This document shows positions 13,939-19,790 of a stretch of 19,790 nt of DNA, one piece after another (position 1 is the stretch's first letter; each line of letters starts with the position of its first letter). The notes under the pieces are model-generated. The model had not been told where the DNA came from. It saw only the letters and a program-made list of their open reading frames with translations, and did no database searches. The stretch is taken from NCBI GenBank assembly GCA_025357895.1, contig JANYLL010000008.1:1-19790 (forward strand), in the 5' to 3' direction. Source of the DNA: Ignavibacteriota bacterium. Lineage in GTDB: Bacteria; Bacteroidota; Ignavibacteria; Palsa-1295. The position numbers and the translations under genes were made by a program.

Positions 13939-14325
13939 TTACACTTTTTCGATAATAACGATGGCTTCAGCTACTTCTTTCGTATGAGTAAGTGATACCT
14001 GTACCCAATACTCCGAACTAACTATATTGATAACCTTTCGTATCATGGAGCCATGAATAACGATCACAGGCTTACCAGAATACTCTTTTCCAACCTCAAC
14101 TTCTTTCCAGATAAATCCGCGACGAATACCGGTTCCGATAGCTTTTGCAAATGCCTCTTTTGCTGCAAACCGCGCAGCAAAATGTTCGGCGCTAAATCTG
14201 CGAGATTGGCAATATGAGATCTCATCATCAGAAAAAATGCGATTCAAAAATTGTTCACCATATTCGGAAATTGTCCGCTCGATGCGTGGGACTTCAATAG
14301 TGTCAATGCCAATTCCGAAGATCAT
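13939..14325 (-). CDS. acpS: holo-[acyl-carrier-protein] synthase
   Basis: The 128-residue enzyme transfers the 4'-phosphopantetheine arm of coenzyme A to a serine of acyl carrier protein, making it active for fatty-acid synthesis. It shows both metal-binding motifs: GIGIDTIEVPRIE (4-16, with D8) and FAARFAAKEAFAKAIGTG (49-66, with E57). The C-terminal VSLTHTKEVAEAIVII strand is also typical. The size is normal for bacterial AcpS. It lies upstream of rpmH (77 bases) and downstream of a small exported protein that has its own terminator, so it probably uses its own promoter in the 14326-14350 region or reads through. Confidence 0.95.
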   Translation of the reverse strand: MIFGIGIDTIEVPRIERTISEYGEQFLNRIFSDDEISYCQSRRFSAEHFAARFAAKEAFAKAIGTGIRRGFIWKEVEVGKEYSGKPVIVIHGSMIRKVINIVSSEYWVQVSLTHTKEVAEAIVIIEKV

Positions 14326-14350
14326 GAATAATTTAAAAAGTAATGATTAT

Positions 14351-14387
14351 TGAAAACGAAAAACGCGGCAAATGAATGCCACGCGTT
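14351..14387 (-). terminator. intrinsic terminator of the small exported protein gene
   Basis: Read on the minus strand after the stop at 14413, AACGCGTGGCA pairs with TGCCGCGTT across a 6-base loop, with a two-base bulge. TTTCGTTTTC follows directly. This is a Rho-independent terminator for the 14413-14802 gene and separates it from acpS. Confidence 0.8.
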
Positions 14388-14412
14388 CCGTTCTTAATAA
14401 GGCAAACGATAA

Positions 14413-14802
14413 TTACCTTCCGGGACCGTCATGTTTCTTTCTAAAAATACGACCGCTTTGCTTATTGAGCCGGCGCTCAAGGTTTTTACGTTCAGAAGGT
14501 GTCAGCTTTCCGCCGTTAAGAGATTTATCAATCTTAACATCGGTGGCAATATTGGCATCGTGTCTTTCAAGGTTTTTTGCTTCACTGCGACTTAGCTCGC
14601 CGCTTTGAATGCCTTGGTTGATACGTGCCTGCTGTCTTTTCAGACGGCTGTTTACGCTCATCGGATGTTTCTCCGGGGCCGAAGTAGCCATTGAAGCTGA
14701 AGATGTCGTTGCAACTTGTGATTGTTGCACAGGCTGTTGCGCTAAGACGATTCCGCTCATGAGCATTGCACTGAGTAATCCTATCGAATATATCTTTTTC
14801 AT
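14413..14802 (-). CDS. small basic exported protein with internal duplication
   Basis: The 129-residue protein has a signal peptide (MKKIYSIGLLSAMLMSGIVLAQQ) and a Gln/Ser/Thr-rich linker to about residue 45. Two copies of a helical motif follow: ARINQGIQSGELSRSEAKNLE and VKIDKSLNGGKLTPSERKNLE. Each is a helix, a G-x-L-(S/T)-x-x-E turn and a second helix. The tail is basic (RIFRKKHDGPGR). Similar 'GxLTxxEaxxLe' proteins occur in many Gram-negative periplasms without a known function, and I cannot name the family. It has a private terminator and is divergent from the outer-membrane gene at 14965. Confidence 0.72.
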   Translation of the reverse strand: MKKIYSIGLLSAMLMSGIVLAQQPVQQSQVATTSSASMATSAPEKHPMSVNSRLKRQQARINQGIQSGELSRSEAKNLERHDANIATDVKIDKSLNGGKLTPSERKNLERRLNKQSGRIFRKKHDGPGR

Positions 14803-14964
14803 TGTTGTATGAGTTATTTGTTAATGAAGTTAATTTCTTTGTAAGATAGAGTGCTCATCTCTTGCGAAGTTTAATTAATTCGTGTTCATAATAAAGCTGT
14901 GAATACAGAGACAATGAAATTATCCTTGCAAAAGAAAAGTTAGAATGAAAACTAATTTAATAAT

Positions 14965-16830
14965 TTGCGCGCCGTACTCTTTTTTTCTCTCATATTTTTT
15001 TCGCTATCACGGGATTCGGTTGCGCAAAACGCCGCGCAAATTCGGCGGCTCCCTCCTTCACTTGAACGCGAATTAAAACTCCGCAAAGGCGGGAAGATTC
15101 GAATCATCGGATTTACCGATACATTAAAGGCGCAAAGCCTGATCGCTCAGAGCATTCGCGATAGCTCTTCGGAAGAACTCGATTCATTAAGCGTTAAGGA
15201 TTCCGCTATTATCGTCATTGATTCTTCCGTGTCCTCGACCGATAAAGAATGGCTCGATTCCATGCTTGCCGAATTGCCGGAGTATCGCATGACGCCGGAA
15301 GGTATAAGATTTCACTACCCTGCTGATATTCTCGTAGAGACAAGCCGAAAAACAGTGCCGCCTGATACAACACTTGCATCAAGAATGGATCCGGTCAGCA
15401 AAGAAGACCTTCCGCTTTATGATGCGTTGCCGATGCCGCGACCGCTTCAGCGAACTTCATTTCCAAAAACGTCAGCCGAACTCGGAGTCGGAGTGCCTTA
15501 TTTACCGCGCATAGATATTAACTCACGTATTGTAAGTAATGAAAAAACATCACTTTATCTTAACGGTAAATATAGGCTGACAGGATCAGCCGAACCTGCG
15601 ATAAAACAATTCTGGCAAATCGGCGCTCAGGGAAATTTTGCTTTCCCCAATGCCTCCCCTTCAGGAGCCGAACAAATTCCTCAACTTAATATAGATGCAG
15701 CAACAGGTGCAAATAAAAGGCGTGTCATTTCACAAATTGATAGCACCTCGCATTCTCTTTCGCAAACAAATTTCGATGCAGATTTTGTCATCGGCACACC
15801 ATCGCAATTAAAAATGCGCACTCATGCTTTCGTTTCTTTGCTTAACGATGATATCGGAAGTGGAAACTCTGAAAATCAAGCGGGAGTAAATATTTTTTTA
15901 CAAAAAGATATTACCAATTCTTCGTTTAGGCTGCAGTTTGATGCTCAGTATCAAGGCGCGAGTTCAATAAGCAATGTGCGTAGTTCAAGTCCAAATTACT
16001 TCGAAACAAAAATACTTCTGCAGCAGAAGGAAAATGATCCTATCCGCTGGAGCGCCGGTGTTTCCTATCTTGGTGGCAGCGATGCAGGAGGCAGTACGTC
16101 AAAGTTCTTCCCTGTCGCAACTATCCGAACTCGTCTATCACATTCAATTGAGATCGGCGCATCATTCGAACCGAAGCCATTTCTGTTCGGGTTGCGTGAA
16201 TTACTCGGTGAGAATTTATTTTACTCCCCTGCGATCGTAGAAATTTCATTGTCTAAAGATTCACTTTTCCGAACCGATGCACGGCGAGTCGTTTCGGAGC
16301 CTATTCACCTTCGTGCTTTCATCAATTATTTTTTATCACTTGATAATGAACTTCTTGGCGAGTTTCGCTTCATTAAAAGAAATAACGAACCGGTTTTTAA
16401 TGAGCACACGGATATACAAGGGCACACCATCTTTGATGTGATTCCAATGAATACTCAGCGCATCGAACTTGAAGCGGGGGGAAGGATTGTACTTTTTGTA
16501 AAAGATAAACTGCGAGCTTCGGTGCTTTTCCGATCACCCTCAAACAGAGAAAATGCACAAGCACTTCAATTCGTGCCGACAACACAAATTCAAGCCGTTT
16601 ATCAATTTGGAAATATATCTGAAAAACTTATTCCGCAGATCGAATTCATTAATCTTAGTCGGGTAAATCACTCATTCTCCTTTATTAATATTGACGCCAA
16701 ATATATTTTTACCCCCCAATTCCAATTAAAATTCAGAGCTGAAAATATTTTAGGAAGCGCAGGAGATTTCTGGACAGGATATGATGAATATCCGAGATCA
16801 GCATGGATAAGTGCGCAATATTCTTTCTGA
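14965..16830 (+). CDS. outer-membrane beta-barrel protein (TonB-receptor-like C-terminus), uncertain start
   Basis: The 621-residue protein has a signal peptide (AVLFFSLIFFSLSRDSVAQ, cleavage near Q21) and a charged Ser/Asp-rich soluble region to about residue 165. From there to the end it alternates strands typical of an outer-membrane barrel (TSLYLNGKYRLTG, FRLQFDAQYQG, IRWSAGVSYLGG, RIELEAGGRIVLF, LRASVLFRS), closing AWISAQYSF with the terminal Phe of barrel proteins. No TonB box or plug domain is visible. The only usable in-frame start is TTG 14965, since a stop lies at 14953. An ATG at 14945 is in another frame. Adding one T to the TTT run at 14964-14966 would join that ATG to this frame and give a classic signal peptide, MKTNLIILRAVLFF. 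It is divergent from the small exported protein gene. Confidence 0.8.
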   Translation: MRAVLFFSLIFFSLSRDSVAQNAAQIRRLPPSLERELKLRKGGKIRIIGFTDTLKAQSLIAQSIRDSSSEELDSLSVKDSAIIVIDSSVSSTDKEWLDSMLAELPEYRMTPEGIRFHYPADILVETSRKTVPPDTTLASRMDPVSKEDLPLYDALPMPRPLQRTSFPKTSAELGVGVPYLPRIDINSRIVSNEKTSLYLNGKYRLTGSAEPAIKQFWQIGAQGNFAFPNASPSGAEQIPQLNIDAATGANKRRVISQIDSTSHSLSQTNFDADFVIGTPSQLKMRTHAFVSLLNDDIGSGNSENQAGVNIFLQKDITNSSFRLQFDAQYQGASSISNVRSSSPNYFETKILLQQKENDPIRWSAGVSYLGGSDAGGSTSKFFPVATIRTRLSHSIEIGASFEPKPFLFGLRELLGENLFYSPAIVEISLSKDSLFRTDARRVVSEPIHLRAFINYFLSLDNELLGEFRFIKRNNEPVFNEHTDIQGHTIFDVIPMNTQRIELEAGGRIVLFVKDKLRASVLFRSPSNRENAQALQFVPTTQIQAVYQFGNISEKLIPQIEFINLSRVNHSFSFINIDAKYIFTPQFQLKFRAENILGSAGDFWTGYDEYPRSAWISAQYSF

Positions 16831-16867
16831 ACATTCCGCGTTTCTTCTTCGTTTAAACTGCCCTAAG

Positions 16868-16905
16868 CGAAAACAGCTATTCGGGACCAAGACACCTGTT
16901 TTTCG
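16868..16905. other. imperfect hairpin between the barrel gene and pckA
   Basis: CGAAAACAG (16868-16876) can pair with CTGTTTTTCG (16896-16905), one base bulged, across a 19-base loop. It lies 38 bases past the barrel gene stop and 31 bases before pckA. There is no T-tract after the stem on the gene strand, so it could be a weak terminator or part of the pckA leader. I cannot decide between them. Confidence 0.25.
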
Positions 16906-16936
16906 TATAAGTTGTTAAATTTTAAGCAAATATAGT

Positions 16937-18529
16937 ATGAGTGAATATAAGAACCAGATAGAATCGTTACTTCACGACCACGGCATTTCTCATTCGCAGA
17001 TCAATTTTAATCTCGGAGTTGAAGAACTCTATGCCGAAGCGCTTTCGCGCGATGAAGCTCTTCTTGCTTCCAATGAAGCCCTTGTTGTATCAACGGGAAA
17101 ATTCACCGGACGTTCTCCGAAAGATAAGTTTATCGTTCGTCAATCCCAAAGCGAGAAGAATGTTTGGTGGGGTACAGTAAATCGCGATATTTCTGAGGAA
17201 AATTTCGAAAAGCTTTATAAAAAAATGGTCGCAGCGATGAACTCCAAAGAGCTTTTCGTTGCTGATCTTTTTGCCGGAGCCGATCCTGAATTCCGTCTTC
17301 CGATCCGCGTTATAAACGAATATGCATGGCATAATCTTTTCTGCCATCAGCTTTTTATTCGTCCGAATGCTGCTGAACTAGCGGAGCACCGCCCGCAATT
17401 TACGATCATCGACCTGCCAAGTGTTAAAGCAGATCCGGCAACAGATGGGACGAATAGCGAAACGTTTATCGTCTTAAATCTCGAAAAAGGTTTGATACTT
17501 ATCGGAGGAACAGAGTATGCCGGTGAAATGAAGAAATCTATTTTCACAACGCTTAATTATTTGCTTCCATTAAAAGGGGTAATGTCTATGCATTGCTCAG
17601 CGAATATCGGACCGAAAGGCGATACTGCGCTTTTCTTCGGACTATCCGGCACTGGCAAAACCACTCTTTCAGCCGATCAAACCCGTTCGCTTATCGGTGA
17701 CGATGAACATGGCTGGAGCGATAAAGGAGTATTTAATTTCGAAGGCGGATGCTATGCAAAATGCGTAAAACTTTCCAAAGAACAGGAGCCTGAAATTTGG
17801 GGCGCGATCAAACGCGGCACGGTGCTTGAAAATGTTGTTCTTGATGATAAGGGTGTTCCGGATTATAACGATATATCAAAAACGGAAAATACACGCGCTG
17901 CTTATCCTATCCATAATATTCCAAATGCTGTCGAACCAAGTGTCGGCGGACATCCAAAAAATATTGTGTTTTTAACGGCTGATGCTTTTGGTGTTCTGCC
18001 GCCGATATCCCGCTTAACAAAAGAGCAAGCGCTCTATCATTTTATATCCGGCTATACGGCAAAGCTTGCCGGAACTGAGCGCGGAGTTACCACGCCCGAA
18101 CCGAATTTCTCAACATGCTTCGGCGCGCCGTTCATGGTGCATCATCCGAATGTCTATGCCGATCTGCTCGGTAAAAAAATTGATGAGCACAATGTAAAAT
18201 GCTGGCTCGTCAATACCGGCTGGACGGGCGGACCTTATGGAGTCGGCAAACGTATGCACCTTCCTTATACAAGAGCAATGGTGAACGAAGCCCTTGCAGG
18301 AATGCTCGATAATGTCGAGACGACGGAAGATCCGATATTCGGCTTGCACATCCCTAAATCCGTTCCGAATGTGCCGAACGAGGTCCTGAATCCGCGCGAC
18401 ACCTGGAGCGATAAAGAAGCTTACGATAAACAAGCCAAAGACCTTGCTGGAAAGTTCAATGAGAACTTCAAGAAATATACTGAAGGTACGGCTGATGCAA
18501 TATGCAAAGCAGGACCGAAGGCTGGATAA
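16937..18529 (+). CDS. pckA: phosphoenolpyruvate carboxykinase (ATP)
   Basis: The 530-residue cytoplasmic enzyme converts oxaloacetate and ATP to phosphoenolpyruvate, CO2 and ADP, the entry step of gluconeogenesis. It has the ATP-type signature GLSGTGKTTLSAD (235-247) with the P-loop K241 and T242, the metal-binding kinase-2 segment LIGDDEHGW (252-260) and FEGGCYAKCVKLS. Other family blocks are RSPKDKFIV near the N-terminus (substrate binding) and NTGWTGGPYGVGKRM late in the protein. The length equals that of other bacterial ATP-type enzymes. The start ATG has no clear Shine-Dalgarno sequence. It is a single-gene unit closed by a strong terminator. Confidence 0.97.
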   Translation: MSEYKNQIESLLHDHGISHSQINFNLGVEELYAEALSRDEALLASNEALVVSTGKFTGRSPKDKFIVRQSQSEKNVWWGTVNRDISEENFEKLYKKMVAAMNSKELFVADLFAGADPEFRLPIRVINEYAWHNLFCHQLFIRPNAAELAEHRPQFTIIDLPSVKADPATDGTNSETFIVLNLEKGLILIGGTEYAGEMKKSIFTTLNYLLPLKGVMSMHCSANIGPKGDTALFFGLSGTGKTTLSADQTRSLIGDDEHGWSDKGVFNFEGGCYAKCVKLSKEQEPEIWGAIKRGTVLENVVLDDKGVPDYNDISKTENTRAAYPIHNIPNAVEPSVGGHPKNIVFLTADAFGVLPPISRLTKEQALYHFISGYTAKLAGTERGVTTPEPNFSTCFGAPFMVHHPNVYADLLGKKIDEHNVKCWLVNTGWTGGPYGVGKRMHLPYTRAMVNEALAGMLDNVETTEDPIFGLHIPKSVPNVPNEVLNPRDTWSDKEAYDKQAKDLAGKFNENFKKYTEGTADAICKAGPKAG

Positions 18530-18535
18530 AATCTG

Positions 18536-18558
18536 AAATTGGAAATATAAACTATGAA
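18536..18558 (+). repeat. short dispersed repeat, copy 2
   Basis: This stretch matches 21 of 23 bases of the copy at 13190-13212 on the same strand. It lies between the pckA stop and its terminator and runs directly into the first arm of that terminator. One of the two AACTATG heptamers is degraded. Confidence 0.5.
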
Positions 18559-18583
18559 AAAGCTCGCCTATGGCGGGCTTTTT
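18557..18583 (+). terminator. intrinsic terminator of pckA
   Basis: AAAAAGCTCGCC (18557-18568) pairs with GGCGGGCTTTTT (18572-18583) across a TAT loop, with one T-G wobble, and ATTT follows. The stop codon of pckA is 28 bases upstream. This is a strong Rho-independent terminator. The A-run before the stem also makes it usable in the reverse direction. Confidence 0.9.
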
Positions 18584-18605
18584 ATTTGAGGGATTGAATT
18601 TTGCA

Positions 18606-18637
18606 CTTGTTTTCTCCCGCAGTATTCCGTAACTTTG
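18606..18637 (+). promoter_or_regulatory. Bacteroidota-type promoter ahead of the last gene
   Basis: A perfect -7 element TAACTTTG (consensus TAnnTTTG) lies at 18630-18637, and a CTTG -33 element (consensus TTTG) at 18606-18609, separated by 20 bases. The start codon at 18643 is only 5 bases after the -7 element, so transcription would begin at or very near the ATG. Confidence 0.6.
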
Positions 18638-18642
18638 TATTA

Positions 18643-19790
18643 ATGCGAAGAAATCAAAAATACATATTTGGGCTATTGCTGATTATTGGCTTACCTTGTA
18701 TAAGTCTTTGTCAACCTGCCATAATTGATAGTGTGTCCGTTGATGAATCAAAAGGTGAGGTCATTGTTTATGGTGATCTCGGAGGTGCGGAGGGATTTAT
18801 TTTCGTTGATAGTCTTTCGCTTCCGATAACATTTTGGTCAGATTCTGTTTGCCGCGCAACAATCCCTGTTTCAGGTAAAGGCTCGGCAGGGTTAGTTGAG
18901 ATTGGGGCGAGAGGTTATAGGAGTGATGGGAAAATGCTTTCTTCAATTAAGCCCTTTACTTATTCAGATGAATACCAATTGCAACCCTATTTTTCGACTC
19001 AATTTAGTAATGTATGGGACAGGCGATGGCATTTCCGTGTGGATTTGGAGAGTAGAATTATAAAACAAATCTCGACTGTACCAATTGTCTCTGCTTCCGA
19101 TTCCAGGATTTCACATACCATGGATAATATAGATGAACAACATAATAGCACACACCAACTCGACACTGGTATTCTCTCTGAAACCTTGACTCTTAATATT
19201 TACGGAAGAGCAATCAACTACCCTGAAACTGCTTGGTATAAAATTTCATCTCTCGATTCTCAGTATAAACCTATTTATTTTTATGATAATATGGGACGCG
19301 CCCACTCTCATGGCAACTATACTGACAAAGGAGATTGGGGTTCTACATTCCTCCCGAGACCTGAGTATATTCATCTTACGTTTACCCCTATAGCTTTTCC
19401 TAAAGATTCAAATTATTTCGGAAGTGATAACATTAAACTTTTCTGGACAGAATCTACTGCCGAAGTGCAATATGAAATCCAAGTTGGTAGAGATTCTTTA
19501 TTTCAAATAATCGTACTTGATTCTATAGTCTCACTTAGTGGCTTTAATTTCCAAAACGTGACTGATAATAAATACTTTTGGCGAGTAAGAGTAAAAAATA
19601 CTGTGGGTGAGGGATTATGGTCAAATATTTCGCGATTTAAATATTCTCTTCTAAATAACGTTAAAAAGCAAAATTCTTTTAAGTATTCAGTAAGCCCCAA
19701 CCCTCTCTCCACAAAAACAACCTTCTCCTTCACTCTATCCCAAGAAGAATTCGCGACACTAAAAATTTACAACCCTCTCGGCAATGAAAT
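18643..19790 (+). CDS. T9SS-secreted protein with IPT-like and fibronectin III-like domains, 3' end cut by window edge
   Basis: The frame is open for 382 codons from ATG 18643 to the right edge. It begins with a signal peptide (FGLLLIIGLPCISLCQ, cleavage near residue 25). Residues about 26-100 look like an IPT/TIG-type Ig domain (IIDSVSVDESKGEVIVYGDL, then a WSDSVCRATIPVSGKGSAG segment). A region without clear homology follows. Residues about 245-335 then resemble a fibronectin type III domain (KLFWTESTAEVQYEIQVGRD ... KYFWRVRVKNTVGEGLWS). The last visible part, YSVSPNPLSTKTTFSFTL and LKIYNPLGNE, is the start of a T9SS sorting domain, so only about 50 residues are probably missing. A surface-displayed binding protein is the likely role. 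Confidence 0.85.
   Translation, partial: MRRNQKYIFGLLLIIGLPCISLCQPAIIDSVSVDESKGEVIVYGDLGGAEGFIFVDSLSLPITFWSDSVCRATIPVSGKGSAGLVEIGARGYRSDGKMLSSIKPFTYSDEYQLQPYFSTQFSNVWDRRWHFRVDLESRIIKQISTVPIVSASDSRISHTMDNIDEQHNSTHQLDTGILSETLTLNIYGRAINYPETAWYKISSLDSQYKPIYFYDNMGRAHSHGNYTDKGDWGSTFLPRPEYIHLTFTPIAFPKDSNYFGSDNIKLFWTESTAEVQYEIQVGRDSLFQIIVLDSIVSLSGFNFQNVTDNKYFWRVRVKNTVGEGLWSNISRFKYSLLNNVKKQNSFKYSVSPNPLSTKTTFSFTLSQEEFATLKIYNPLGNE

Noticed and set aside
13633..13987. Frames on both strands across rpmH (13633-13827 minus; 13667-13987 plus)
   Set aside because: They are shadows of the rpmH gene, which is unmistakable in its own frame.
14945..15078. Short gene starting at ATG 14945 in its own frame
   Set aside because: It ends after about 44 codons, overlaps the signal peptide region of the barrel gene and has no recognisable features; it is better explained by an indel or a TTG start of the long gene.

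Overview
The window (about 19.8 kb, AT-rich, densely coded on both strands, no intergenic gap above 170 bases) looks like chromosome of a member of the Bacteroidota/Chlorobiota (FCB) group, possibly an Ignavibacteria- or Kapabacteria-type lineage. The support is: three proteins with a signal peptide and a type IX secretion (T9SS) C-terminal sorting domain; a secreted protein of the Bacteroidota family mis-named 'asparagine synthetase B'; several outer-membrane barrel-like proteins; weak or absent Shine-Dalgarno sequences at most starts; and one good match to the Bacteroidota-type promoter (TTG-N20-TAnnTTTG). The lineage is an inference, not a proof.

Left edge (1-1014, minus strand): a short operon with a stand-alone LuxR-type helix-turn-helix protein, a 68-residue helical protein, and a class I SAM methyltransferase cut by the window edge. 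The last two lie in one reading frame separated by a single TAG, so they are probably one interrupted gene. A palindromic operator candidate lies between this operon and the divergent gene.

1139-2965: the homocysteine- and folate-binding half of cobalamin-dependent methionine synthase, ending cleanly without the B12 and reactivation modules.

2989-11091: a cell-envelope and secretion block. It holds a T9SS cargo protein, a barrel-like outer-membrane protein, a 1334-residue secreted protein (Asp-box propeller, seven Cys-pair repeats, cohesin-like domain, sorting domain), a small exported unknown, and the 'asparagine synthetase B'-like exported protein.

11092-12970: a dispersed palindromic intergenic element, a diheme cytochrome c lipoprotein preceded by a DUF2203 gene, then a divergent coiled-coil lipoprotein.

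12976-14802 (minus): the conserved rpmH-rnpA-yidD translation/membrane cluster with acpS upstream. Neither yidC nor dnaA is next to it. A small exported protein with its own terminator lies upstream of acpS.

14965-19790 (plus): an outer-membrane barrel protein whose start codon is TTG or has been damaged by an indel, ATP-dependent PEP carboxykinase (pckA) with a clear terminator, and the start of another T9SS-secreted protein behind a Bacteroidota-type promoter, running off the right edge.

I did not find tRNA or rRNA genes, CRISPR arrays, insertion sequences or phage genes. I did not find a clear-cut new defence or biosynthetic system. The best leads are the interrupted methyltransferase with its LuxR-type neighbour, the seven-fold Cys-pair repeat protein, and the half-length methionine synthase.
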